From: an uncultured Eubacteriales bacterium
GTDB lineage: Bacteria; Bacillota_A; Clostridia; Christensenellales; Aristaeellaceae
DNA: 14,054 nt
Direction: 5' to 3'
NCBI GenBank assembly: GCA_900313545.1
Contig: OMRS01000239.1
Span: 1-14,054, forward strand
In this document: positions 6,849 through 14,054 of the stretch, in pieces
Layout: each line of letters begins with the position of its first letter
How positions within the stretch are numbered: position 1 is the stretch's first letter
The notes under the pieces: generated by a model
The model's database searches: none
Seen by the model: the letters and a program-made list of their open reading frames with translations, nothing else
What the model was told of the DNA's origin: nothing
Position numbers and translations under genes: made by a program

Positions 6849-8537
6849 TTACGGAACCACGATGACATTTTCCCGCCCGAAGGCCTGCATCACCTGGTCC
6901 ATGCGCTCCTCGTCCGCCTTTTTCTCCCTTTCCTGCCGGCGCAGGATGTTTTCATCCCGTTCCGCGAAGGATCCCTCCACAGCCGCCTGGAACGTGGAGG
7001 GCACCCCCGCGATCTCCGTGAGGACCGCCTCCACCTTTTTCCGCATCTCGGGATCGATGAACATCTTCACAGTGATCGCGCCCTGTTCCTTGTCAAACAC
7101 GACGACATAGTGGCTGTCATCCGCCGAAAGGAGGCGCCCTTTTCTCAGCAGGCCGAAGATGGAGATGTCCATCTCGCGGTACTTTTCCAGCGTGCGCTTC
7201 CAGATCTCCCGGGCCTCCGCCGCTACCGGCTTTTCCCGGGGCTTTTCAGGTTTGTCCGTGGAAGCCTTGATTTCCTTTGGCGCCTCCTTCGGGGCCGGCT
7301 CCCCGGACGGGGCGTTTTGCGCCCCCGCCTCCAGCCGCCTGAGCCGCTCCTCCAGGCCCTCGGGCACCGCCGCCCCCGTCTTTCGCTCCTCGAGTCTGGC
7401 CACGCGCTCCATGAGGCTCTCAAGGTCCGGCTTCTCCGGGGGCTGACAGCACCTGAGCGCCGCCGCCTCCAGGGCATACCGGGGCTGGGAATAGCCCTTG
7501 GCCTCCGTCTCCGCCTCCAGGAAGCGCCTGAGCATGGCCATCAGCCGGTCCCGGCTGGTGGAGGAGGCCTGCTCCACATACTGCCGCGCATCCTCCTGCG
7601 TCACGCCCAGCACCTGGGCCGCCTGCTCCGCGCCGCACACCGAGGCCATGAGCACGGAGCGCAGATGGGTGGAGATGTCCCTCAGGAACACCGACACCTC
7701 CTGTCCGTTCTGCATGGCCTCATCGATCTGCCGGATGCAGGAGGGGGCGTCGGCCGAGATCATGGCCTGCGTCAGGCGGAAGAGGGTATCCCTGTCCGCT
7801 GAACCCAGGACCTCCCTGACCAGCGCGTCCGTCAGCCCCTGGTCCGCGCCCATGGCATATCCCAGGCACATGTCGGCAATGGACCAGGCATCGCGCATGC
7901 CGCCCTCCGCGGCGCGGGCGATGCGCGCCACCGCCTCGTTTTCGTAGCGGATGCCGTCCTCCCTGAACGCCTTTTCCAGCCGCTGCTCGATGAGCGCCGC
8001 CGGAATGCGCCCGAAGTTGAAGCGCTGGCACCGGGAGAGGATCGTGGCCAGCAGCTTCTGCGGCTCCGTGGTGGCCAGGATGAACTTGGCATGCTCCGGC
8101 GGCTCCTCCAGGGTCTTGAGCAGGGCATTGAAGGCCCCGCTGGAGAGCATGTGCACCTCATCGATGATGTACACCTTGTAGCGCCCCACGCTGGGCGGGT
8201 ATTTCACCTTGTCCCGCAGGTCCCGGATCTCGTCCACGCTGTTGTTGCTCGCGGCGTCGATCTCCAGGATATCCATATTGGTGGCATCCTGAAGCGCCAG
8301 ACAGGTGGGGCACTTCCCGCAGGGATCCCCCGCCTCCGGGGCCTCGCAGTTGATGGCCCGGGCAAAGATCTTCGCCGCCGATGTTTTGCCGGTTCCGCGG
8401 GTCCCGCAGAACAGGTAGGCATGCGCAATCCGGCCATTCATCACCTGCCCCCGAAGGGTCTTGACGATGGCCTCCTGTCCGACAAACTCCTCAAACCGGG
8501 TCGGCCGGAACCGCCGGTACAACGCCTGATATGCCAT
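6849..8537 (-). CDS. dnaX: DNA polymerase III subunit gamma/tau (clamp loader ATPase)
   Basis: AAA+ ATPase that loads the sliding clamp and organises the replisome. 562 residues. Visible: the family N-terminus MAYQALYRRFRP, Walker A GTRGTGKT (45-52), zinc-binding cysteines C64, C73, C76 and C79, Walker B IIDEVH (124-129), sensor 1 ATTEP (155-159), the arginine-finger SRC motif (168-170) and sensor 2 GGMRDAWS (212-219). A charged Pro/Lys/Glu-rich linker (about 415-470) leads to a tau-like C-terminal domain. ATG 8537 is chosen over upstream in-frame starts because GAGGAAGG lies just before it and the protein then begins like its relatives. No A-rich slippery heptamer for an E. coli-like gamma frameshift is seen. 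It heads a minus-strand unit with luxS and the SGNH gene; the common ybaB-recR neighbours are absent. Confidence 0.97.
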   Translation of the reverse strand: MAYQALYRRFRPTRFEEFVGQEAIVKTLRGQVMNGRIAHAYLFCGTRGTGKTSAAKIFARAINCEAPEAGDPCGKCPTCLALQDATNMDILEIDAASNNSVDEIRDLRDKVKYPPSVGRYKVYIIDEVHMLSSGAFNALLKTLEEPPEHAKFILATTEPQKLLATILSRCQRFNFGRIPAALIEQRLEKAFREDGIRYENEAVARIARAAEGGMRDAWSIADMCLGYAMGADQGLTDALVREVLGSADRDTLFRLTQAMISADAPSCIRQIDEAMQNGQEVSVFLRDISTHLRSVLMASVCGAEQAAQVLGVTQEDARQYVEQASSTSRDRLMAMLRRFLEAETEAKGYSQPRYALEAAALRCCQPPEKPDLESLMERVARLEERKTGAAVPEGLEERLRRLEAGAQNAPSGEPAPKEAPKEIKASTDKPEKPREKPVAAEAREIWKRTLEKYREMDISIFGLLRKGRLLSADDSHYVVVFDKEQGAITVKMFIDPEMRKKVEAVLTEIAGVPSTFQAAVEGSFAERDENILRRQEREKKADEERMDQVMQAFGRENVIVVP

Positions 8538-8573
8538 GTTACCTTCCTCATCCCTATTCTTGTCGCATGGGGC

Positions 8574-8579
8574 ATTATA
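8574..8579 (-). promoter_or_regulatory. -10 element of the dnaX promoter
   Basis: On the minus strand a perfect TATAAT sits 37 bases before the dnaX ATG. The -35 region is poor (T-rich, around 8597-8604). Transcription would start near 8567 with a leader of about 30 bases, and would drive dnaX, luxS and the SGNH gene. Confidence 0.55.
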
Positions 8580-8618
8580 CACGAATTCAGGGGCAAAAAG
8601 AAGGGCCGTCAGGGCGCA

Positions 8619-8647
8619 TTGCTTCTCTCCCCTTTTCGCGCTACAAT
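8619..8647 (+). promoter_or_regulatory. Promoter of pepT
   Basis: TTGCTT (8619-8624) and TACAAT (8642-8647) are separated by 17 bases and lie about 40 bases before the pepT start codon. The divergent dnaX promoter is only about 40 bases away on the other strand, so the two could influence each other. Confidence 0.6.
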
Positions 8648-8686
8648 ACAGCCAGAAGTCCATCCATCGAAAAGGAGGAATTGACC

Positions 8687-9913
8687 ATGCGCGCATATGA
8701 GCGTTTTCTTCGGTATGTCAGCGTCCATACCACCTCCGATCCCGCATCGGAGACCTTCCCGTCCGCAGAGCGTGAGCTGGACCTGGCCAAAATGCTGGCA
8801 AACGATATGCGGGAAATCGGAATGGAGGATGTGGACGTCGACTCCTACGGCTATGTCTACGGTTTTCTGTCTGCCACCCCCGGCATGGAGCAGCTTCCGC
8901 CCCTGGGGTTCATCGCCCACATGGATACCTCCCCGGAGGCCAGCGGTGAACACATCCGTCCCCAGCTGATCGAGCACTACGACGGCGGCCCGGTCACCCT
9001 GCCCGGCACGGGGGACGTGCTGGATCCCGAAGCGTTTCCGGGTCTGCGCAAGCTCGCGGGCATGACCCTCATCACCACCGACGGCACCACGCTTCTCGGC
9101 GCCGATGACAAGGCGGGCATCGCGGAGATCCTCACCGCCTGCCAGCAGCTCATCAGCTCCCGGATCCCCCACGGCCGCATCTGCGTCGCCTTCACCCCCG
9201 ATGAGGAGATCGGGCGGGGCGTGGAGCACTTCGACCTGGAGCACTTCGGGGCCCTGTACGCCTACACCATCGACGGCGGGGAGGAGGGCGAAATCTCCTA
9301 TGAGACCTTCAACGCCGCCCGCGCCACGGTCCGCATTTCCGGGCTGAGCGTGCACCCCGGCTCCTCCAAGGGCCGCATGATCAACGCATCCCTCCTGGCC
9401 ATGGAGTATAACGCCCTCCTGCCCGCCGCCGAGATTCCCCGGTGCACGGAAAACTATGAGGGCTTCTTCCACCTGACCTCCATGTCCGGCTCCTGCGAGA
9501 AGGCGGAGCTGAACTACATCATCAGGGACCACGACAGCGCGCTGTTTGAGCACCGCAAGGGCCAGCTGCGCAAAGCCGCCGCCATCCTCAATGAGCGCTA
9601 CGGCAGGGAGGTGGCCTGCGTGGAGACCGCCGACACCTACTACAACATGAGGGAAAAGATCCTTCCCCATTTCCACCTGGTGGAGCACGCGCAGGCCGCG
9701 GTGCTCCAGGCCGGGATGACGCCCCGCATCGAGCCCGTGCGGGGAGGCACCGACGGGTGCCAGCTGTCCTACAAGGGCCTGCCGACCCCGAACCTGTGCA
9801 CCGGCGGTGCGGCCTTCCACGGGCGCTTTGAACACATCGCCGCTGAGAGCATGGACCGCTGCACCCGCATGATCCTCCTGCTGATGACCGAGCAGTCCCC
9901 AAGGGTCGAGTAA
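8687..9913 (+). CDS. pepT: Peptidase T (tripeptide aminopeptidase)
   Basis: M20-family dizinc exopeptidase that removes the N-terminal residue from tripeptides in the cytoplasm, feeding amino acids from imported peptides. At 408 residues it matches the family. Metal ligands and catalytic residues line up with E. coli PepT almost number for number: His78 and Asp80 (AHMDTS), Asp140 (GADDKAG), Glu173 and Glu174 (PDEE), Asp196 (TIDGGEEG) and His378 (AFHGRFEH). The RGGTDG motif (352-357) is also present. ATG 8687 follows AAAGGAGG by about eight bases; longer in-frame extensions upstream overlap the promoter and are rejected. It has its own promoter and terminator, so it is a single-gene transcript, divergent from dnaX. 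Confidence 0.97.
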   Translation: MRAYERFLRYVSVHTTSDPASETFPSAERELDLAKMLANDMREIGMEDVDVDSYGYVYGFLSATPGMEQLPPLGFIAHMDTSPEASGEHIRPQLIEHYDGGPVTLPGTGDVLDPEAFPGLRKLAGMTLITTDGTTLLGADDKAGIAEILTACQQLISSRIPHGRICVAFTPDEEIGRGVEHFDLEHFGALYAYTIDGGEEGEISYETFNAARATVRISGLSVHPGSSKGRMINASLLAMEYNALLPAAEIPRCTENYEGFFHLTSMSGSCEKAELNYIIRDHDSALFEHRKGQLRKAAAILNERYGREVACVETADTYYNMREKILPHFHLVEHAQAAVLQAGMTPRIEPVRGGTDGCQLSYKGLPTPNLCTGGAAFHGRFEHIAAESMDRCTRMILLLMTEQSPRVE

Positions 9914-9967
9914 CTTCCGCAGCCGCTTTGGGCCCCGCTCATGTCCCCCGGCACCTTCCGTCACCGC

Positions 9968-10011
9968 AAAACTGCCCGCGCAGACTGCTGCAGCCTGCGC
10001 GGGCAGTTTTT
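9968..10011. terminator. Bidirectional terminator between pepT and the convergent S37 peptidase gene
   Basis: AAAACTGCCCGCGCAG (9968-9983) pairs perfectly with CTGCGCGGGCAGTTTT (9995-10010), followed by one more T. The A and T runs on the two sides make it usable in both directions, ending pepT (plus) and the S37 peptidase gene (minus). Confidence 0.93.
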
Positions 10012-10095
10012 GGCATTTCCGGGCGGACGCGGCCCGCTTCCCGGCAAAGCCCCGGAAAGCCAGACTGTCCCGGACCCCATCGGTGCCTTTTTCGC

Positions 10096-11532
10096 TTATT
10101 TGACCCAGGAGAGGATGGTGCCCTTTATCTCCTCCCGGATCTCCGGCGCAAAACCCTCGATCTGCGCAAAGTGTCCCGCTCCGACCAGAATAAATCTCCT
10201 GAAATTCGGATTGTCCCCGCCGTCGATGTACATGGCGCTCCAGGGGTCAAGATCTCCCCCGATCAGGACGATCGGAAGGTCGGTGGTTTTTGCAAAGGCA
10301 TCCAGCGCTTCATATTCCCCCGGAACAAAGGTGAACGACGCCTTCTGGTCATCCTCAAGCACGACATTCTCAAAAAAGTCCCGTTCCTCCTCCGGCGTGA
10401 GCCTCAGGCGGTCCTCCAGCCCTGCTTTTCCGAGGGCGGCGCGCAGGTACGAAAAATCCAGTCCGTAAAAGCCCTCATTGATCAGGGCCCCGGAATAATA
10501 GGCAAAGCCTGCGTGGTCCGCGGAATAGCTGGACGGATCCCCGTATTTTTGAAGCAGCGCAAAGAACGCATCCGTCCTGGCCGTCCCCTCCGGCAGTGCA
10601 AGGACCTCTTCAATCTCGGAAACCGGCCCGCCGCTCATCCAGATACTGCTCTGGAATTCCAGTACGGCCAGATCAAACAGCCGCTCTTTGGTCACCCACC
10701 CGGGAAAACCGTAACCGCCGTCCTTCATCGCTTCCCACAGGGGCTGCTCCAACTGTGCCCGGTCCTTCATGCACGCGACCTGAAACGCTTCAACCGTCTC
10801 CCGGAAAGCGGCTGCCTGTTCCCTTCCGAAAGCCTTGTCGCCCACGGCGGTGTTCACGTATTCCATGTACCTCCCGTCGATGAGGCCGCGGCAGTTCGGG
10901 GCGACATAGGCGACATACCCCTTCATCTCCCCGGGATAAAACCTCGCATAATCCACGCAGGCCCTTCCGCCGCGGCTGCGCCCGTAGGCCACCCACTGCC
11001 CCCCGAGCACCCGGGAAAAGATCTCAAAGATGTGGTGATAATCCCCGGCTTCATTCTCCGTCGTCAGGTTTTCCCAGCCTTTCGTGGATCTGGTTGTCAT
11101 TCCCTCGGGGAAGGATTGTCCTGAAAAGCGGTGCTCGACCTTGATCAGGTTCGCACCAAGGAGGCTTCACACCTCCGGCTGGTCGTCCGTCGGGAGTTTG
11201 TCGTCAAACAGCTGATATCCGTTGGTTTCCAGCACATTCACCAGGGCGCCCGGATGAAGCCCGAGCTCCACCCGCTGGGGAAAGCTTCCGGCTTCAGGAT
11301 GCTTCCAGTCAAGCTGCTGCTCCACCGTGACGATGTACTTTTCCGGCATCCAGGCTGACCGGTTGCCCTCCACCCTTTCAACGCGCAGAACCCCCTCCGC
11401 CGCGGCCAGCTTTTCCGCGAGGGCACTTGCCGGGGCCTCGGCGACGGCGGCTGCGGATACGCACAAAAGCAGCACCATCCAGATACATATCGCCGCCCTG
11501 GCGGAGGGGAATCCTGAAACGTGTCTTTTCAT
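10096..11532 (-). pseudogene. Secreted S37-family serine peptidase interrupted by one in-frame TGA
   Basis: Relative of the S37 peptidases (PS-10 / tripeptidyl aminopeptidase type), exported enzymes that trim peptides. From ATG 11532 (AAGGAG seven bases upstream) the frame gives a Sec signal peptide (basic start, hydrophobic about 13-32, likely cut after AVA) and conserved N-terminal sequence, then stops at TGA 11167-11169 (codon 122). The same frame, with no shift, continues as SLLGANLIKVEHRFSGQSFP and runs to the natural stop at 10096, giving 477 sense codons if the TGA is ignored, a usual family length. The catalytic triad is intact beyond the stop: Ser186 (GRSRGG), Asp429 (GGDLDPW) and His454 (GAGHF). 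The start at 11100 lacks a usable ribosome binding site, so a separate downstream protein is unlikely. TGA ends other genes here, so it is not a normal sense codon. A sequencing error is possible. Confidence 0.85.
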
Positions 11533-11680
11533 GGCTCTTCTCCTTTTTATAAAGGTCTTCATGCAGGCTCAGCGCCGCCGCGGCAGGGCTTTCGCGCCTT
11601 TATGAAGCGATTCGCGCTGCCCGCGAAAGCTTTCCGCGCCGGGCGTGCCCGGGACCCCTCGATGACCTGAGATGTGACAG

Positions 11681-11705
11681 GAAAGGACTGCGCAGTGCGC
11701 AGTCC
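11681..11705 (-). terminator. Possible terminator after mscL
   Basis: On the minus strand GGACTGCGC pairs with GCGCAGTCC around a three-base loop (11685-11705), only seven bases after the mscL stop, and is followed by TTTCCTG. The T-run is short, so efficiency is uncertain. It is the best candidate for the end of the site-2 protease-scpA-scpB-mscL operon. Confidence 0.6.
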
Positions 11706-11712
11706 CTGATGT

Positions 11713-12171
11713 TTACTTGTCCAGCACGGAGGTGCAGTGGGGGCAGCGGGTGGCGTCTTCGGCAATCTCGCTCTTGCAGTAGGGGCAGAGTCTCGGGGGC
11801 TTGGCCGGCGCCGCTTCCACGGGCTTGGCGGTGATGTTCTTGGCCTTGTTCATGGCCTTGATGACCAGGAACATGCAGAAGGCCACCAGAATGAAATTGA
11901 TCACCAGCTGGATGAAATTGCCGTAGTTCAGGGTACCCACGCCGGCAGCCTGAGCCGCTTCGATGCTGGCATACTGCTTCATATCCAGGGCAATGAACAG
12001 ACCGCCGAAGTTGATTCCTCCAGTGATCAGGCCGAGCAGCGGCATGAAGATATCATTCACCAGGGATGTGGTGATGGCTCCGAATGCACCGCCAATGACC
12101 ACGCCGACGGCCATGTCGATGACGTTGCCACGCATGGCGAATTCCTTGAACTCCGACAAAAACTTCTTCAT
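11713..12171 (-). CDS. mscL: Large-conductance mechanosensitive channel with C-terminal zinc ribbon
   Basis: MscL opens under membrane tension and releases solutes during hypo-osmotic shock. The channel part is complete: N-terminal amphipathic MKKFLSEFKEFAMRGN, TM1 about 15-45 with the Gly-rich GVVIGGAFGAI pore stretch, a periplasmic loop about 50-82, and TM2 about 83-107. In place of only the usual short cytoplasmic helix bundle, the tail carries a Pro/Ala linker and a zinc-ribbon-like module CPYC...CPHC (Cys129, 132, 143, 146), giving 152 residues. The ATG overlaps the scpB stop by four bases (ATGA), and AAGGAAG lies about ten bases upstream within scpB, so translation is probably coupled to scpB. 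The tail might sense metal or redox state or bind a partner; that is inference. Confidence 0.95.
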   Translation of the reverse strand: MKKFLSEFKEFAMRGNVIDMAVGVVIGGAFGAITTSLVNDIFMPLLGLITGGINFGGLFIALDMKQYASIEAAQAAGVGTLNYGNFIQLVINFILVAFCMFLVIKAMNKAKNITAKPVEAAPAKPPRLCPYCKSEIAEDATRCPHCTSVLDK

Positions 12172-12818
12172 GATTCATTCTTCCTTTCTTTCCCGGTCTC
12201 GCCGGGGGATTGATCTATGGAAACGGAGTCCTCCGTATCCATCAGCAAAGGGTCCTCTTCGGGCTTCTCGCCCGTCAGCGCGGAAAAGTCCAGCTCCGGC
12301 AGGTCATCCAGGGACGAAATGCAGAAGTGGCGCAAAAATGCGTCAGTGGTGCCGTAGAGAATCGGACGGCCCAGGGTTTCCTTGCGCCCCACCTCCTGAA
12401 CCAGTTCCCGGTTCTGGAGGACCTGGAGGGAGTAGTCGCACTTGACCCCCCGGATCTGCTCCACCTCCGCCTTGGTCACCGGCTGGCGGTAGGCGATCAC
12501 GGCCAGGGTTTCCATCATCGCGGTGGACAGGGACTGCTTCTGCACCGGCTGCAGCAGCCGGACCACGTAGTCCGCGTACAACGGACGGGTCGTCAGCTGC
12601 ACGTGGCTCCCGAAGGACAGCAGCCGGATGCCCCGCAGGTCCGCCTCATAGCCGGAGGACAGCGCGGCGAGCGCGCCCTCGAGGCGTTCAGGGGGTACCT
12701 GCAGCGCGGTGCACAGGGCACCCTTCTCCACGGCCTCTCCGGCGACAAACAGGATCGCCTCCAGGGCACCCTGCAGCTCCCTGTCCGGAAGCGTTTCAGG
12801 CGGTTCCGGCGTCGGCAT
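12168..12818 (-). CDS. scpB: Segregation and condensation protein B
   Basis: ScpB is a winged-helix kleisin-associated partner that, with ScpA and SMC, forms the bacterial condensin complex that compacts and separates chromosomes. 216 residues; tandem winged-helix regions span about 10-180, with the recognisable family segments LEAILFVAGEAV near the start, TAMMETLAVIAYRQPVTKAE in the middle, and GRPILYGTT. The last 35 residues or so are an acidic/polar tail beyond the folded part. ATG 12818 is supported by AGGAGG six bases upstream. It begins inside the end of scpA (23-base overlap) and its stop overlaps the mscL start by four bases, so the three genes are co-translated. Confidence 0.96.
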   Translation of the reverse strand: MPTPEPPETLPDRELQGALEAILFVAGEAVEKGALCTALQVPPERLEGALAALSSGYEADLRGIRLLSFGSHVQLTTRPLYADYVVRLLQPVQKQSLSTAMMETLAVIAYRQPVTKAEVEQIRGVKCDYSLQVLQNRELVQEVGRKETLGRPILYGTTDAFLRHFCISSLDDLPELDFSALTGEKPEEDPLLMDTEDSVSIDQSPGETGKERKNES

Positions 12819-13557
12819 GGGTTTCCTCCTCTCGTCTTCGTCCAGGGATCATCAGGATGTCATCAAAGAGATGGTCCTGCAGAACATGCGTCTCTCCCTT
12901 GCGGATCATTTCAAGCATGGCGGAAAAGAAGGTCACGACCTCTTCCCGGGTGATGTGGCTGGAGAGCACCTCCGAAAAACGGACCGGCCCCAGCCGCAGC
13001 CGGGCGGTCAGCACCTGCTCGCACAGGTCGATGGTATAGTTGTCCCGGAGAATGGACTCAAACACCCGCCCCGGCGGCTCGGCCTCCCGGAGCTTGCGGG
13101 CGATGATGCGCTCCAGCGCCCGCTGCAGGGCCTTGAGGGTCAGCCCCGTCAGCTCCACCTCGGGCTCCGGCAGGACGATTTCCTCAGGGAGCTTGGAAAA
13201 CGCGGACAGGGCCGCCTTTTCAAATTCCTTCATCTGTCCGGCGCCCTCCTTGAAGAGCTTGTACTCCTCCAGGCGCCGGATCAGCAGCTCCTCCGGGCTC
13301 TGGGCATCCGGGTCCTCCGGCGGCGGGGGCTTGGGGAGCATGGCCCGGGACTTGATCTCCAGAAGCAGGGCGGCCATGGCCAGAAACTCGCTGGCCCGGT
13401 CCATGTCCACCTCGTCGATGCCCGACATGCTGGCCAGGTACTGCTCGGTGATCTGCGACACGAAGATCTCCCGGATATCCACCTTGGCCTGCTGGATGAG
13501 ATGGAGCAGCAGGTCCAGGGGCCCCTCAAACTCCTTCAGGGATACGATGATGGCCAT
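12796..13557 (-). CDS. scpA: Segregation and condensation protein A (kleisin)
   Basis: ScpA is the kleisin that bridges the SMC heads and binds ScpB. 253 residues. The N-terminal SMC-binding region shows the family signature FEGPLDLLLHLIQQAKVDI (10-28), followed by the helical ASEFLAMAALLLEIKSRAML (55-74), a Pro-rich linker (about 75-85), a charged middle, and a C-terminal winged-helix segment (about 165-240, VTFFSAMLEMIRKGE). ATG 13557 is chosen because this is where the conserved sequence begins; only a G-run (GGGGG, six bases upstream) serves as ribosome binding site. The site-2 protease stop is two bases before the start, and scpB overlaps its 3' end by 23 bases. The longer in-frame extension upstream lies over the protease gene and is rejected. 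Confidence 0.96.
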   Translation of the reverse strand: MAIIVSLKEFEGPLDLLLHLIQQAKVDIREIFVSQITEQYLASMSGIDEVDMDRASEFLAMAALLLEIKSRAMLPKPPPPEDPDAQSPEELLIRRLEEYKLFKEGAGQMKEFEKAALSAFSKLPEEIVLPEPEVELTGLTLKALQRALERIIARKLREAEPPGRVFESILRDNYTIDLCEQVLTARLRLGPVRFSEVLSSHITREEVVTFFSAMLEMIRKGETHVLQDHLFDDILMIPGRRREEETHADAGTA

Positions 13558-13559
13558 AT

Positions 13560-14054
13560 CTACCCCCACAGGGCCCCGAAGGGCAGCAGCACCAGATCCT
13601 GCAGGGGCCGCAGGGCGAAGACGATGATCCGGCCCAGGAAGCCCTGGAGGGCCAGAACCATGACGATCATCATGGCGATCTGGAACCCCCGCCTGGACAG
13701 CTGGATCCGGCCCCCGAAGAGGATATCGTTGAACACGTGGTACCCGTCCAGAGGCGGCAGGGGCAGCAGGTTGAACAGCGCCAGGCTGAGATTGATATAG
13801 GCCGTCAGGGCGCACAGGCGAACCAGCGGCAGAAGATGGGGCGAGGCCAGAAAGCTTGCGTAGCGCTCCGCGCCCTCCCCGGTCATGATGGACCACACGG
13901 CCGAATACCGGTAGCTGACCAGGGTCGTAAGGCCCACTTCCTTTATCACCTCCGGCTTCCACATGAGACGGGAGGTGATGCACATCAGCGTCGTAAAGAG
14001 CAGAAAGAGGATCAGGTTGACCCCGATGCCGGCCAGACTCACCTGAAGGTCGCA
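13560..14054 (-). CDS. Site-2 protease family zinc metalloprotease, C-terminal part (cut by window edge)
   Basis: Polytopic membrane metalloprotease of the M50/S2P group, of the small type usually found directly before scpA in Bacillota. Only the C-terminal 164 residues are in the window; the frame runs off the right end, so the HExxH zinc site is not seen. Visible: a hydrophobic segment following SLAGIGVNL (the usual AGP..N position), a second hydrophobic stretch leading to NLLPLPPLDG, the S2P motif whose Asp is the third zinc ligand, and another hydrophobic helix (QIAMMIVMVLALQGFLG) near the end. The stop TAG lies two bases before the scpA ATG. The biological substrate is not known for this subgroup. 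Confidence 0.9.
   Translation of the reverse strand, partial: CDLQVSLAGIGVNLILFLLFTTLMCITSRLMWKPEVIKEVGLTTLVSYRYSAVWSIMTGEGAERYASFLASPHLLPLVRLCALTAYINLSLALFNLLPLPPLDGYHVFNDILFGGRIQLSRRGFQIAMMIVMVLALQGFLGRIIVFALRPLQDLVLLPFGALWG

Noticed and set aside
7045..7055. A-rich stretch in dnaX as a possible gamma/tau frameshift site
   Set aside because: Only five consecutive A on the coding strand, no X-XXY-YYZ heptamer of the efficient A-AAA-AAG type and no obvious stimulatory hairpin.
8609..9964. Long antisense open frame over pepT
   Set aside because: pepT matches its family residue by residue; the antisense frame runs through two promoters and has no start signal.
9928..11124. Long plus-strand open frame over the S37 peptidase remnant
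   Set aside because: It passes through the pepT terminator and its translation has no family features, whereas the minus strand shows an intact catalytic triad.
11136..11169. UGA as selenocysteine or programmed read-through, with a small CTCCTTG...CAAG.GAG hairpin just downstream
   Set aside because: The hairpin is weak and irregular, the position is not a catalytic or Cys-conserved site in S37 peptidases, and no selenocysteine members are known to me. A nonsense mutation or error is simpler.
11542..11550. TATAAA-like -10 just before the S37 peptidase start
   Set aside because: It is directly next to the ribosome binding site, so transcription starting from it would remove that site; no -35 at proper distance.
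11588..11630. Inverted repeat GCTTTCGCG / CGCGAAAGC upstream of the S37 peptidase gene
   Set aside because: Nine base pairs with a 25-base loop and no T-run; could be a regulator site but nothing supports a specific role.

Overview
The window looks like chromosomal DNA from a GC-rich member of the Bacillota, most likely a gut or rumen Clostridia-type organism. This is inferred from gene content: a T-box-controlled tyrS, a CBS/DRTGG-type family II pyrophosphatase, a site-2 protease-scpA-scpB cluster, luxS and pepT. Coding DNA is strongly GC-rich, while bases 1-360 are clearly AT-richer (about 43% GC over 1-300 by hand count) and hold a broken, unrecognised frame.

Layout. (1) 1-303: decayed or frameshifted fragment on the minus strand. 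(2) 352-1869: extended -10 promoter, tyrosine-type T-box leader and tyrS (plus). (3) 1870-2855: almost 1 kb without a convincing gene, with several GC-rich hairpins, a 15-base direct repeat and a possible promoter and structured leader for the next gene. (4) 2856-4535: manganese-dependent inorganic pyrophosphatase (plus), ending at a strong bidirectional terminator shared with the convergent minus-strand unit. (5) 8537 down to 4697: dnaX, luxS and a membrane-anchored SGNH-hydrolase-like protein, read as one minus-strand unit from a TATAAT promoter at 8574-8579. (6) 8687-9913: pepT (plus), divergent from dnaX, with its own promoter, ending at another bidirectional terminator. (7) 11532 down to 10096: an exported S37-family peptidase gene interrupted by one in-frame TGA. 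(8) 14054 down to 11713: site-2 protease (cut by the window edge), scpA, scpB and mscL, tightly packed or overlapping and clearly one operon.

Most genes are housekeeping: tRNA charging, pyrophosphate removal, the DNA polymerase III clamp loader, chromosome condensation (ScpA/ScpB are the SMC partners), osmotic safety valve and peptide utilisation. No mobile element, CRISPR array or defence system is visible, and I do not see a complete new system. The points most worth a second look are: a LuxS with serine where the catalytic cysteine should be; an otherwise intact S37 peptidase carrying a single nonsense codon; a zinc-ribbon-tailed MscL translationally coupled to scpB; a SGNH protein with a long unassigned C-terminal region in the dnaX-luxS unit; the large structured intergenic region; and the low-GC fragment at the left edge.
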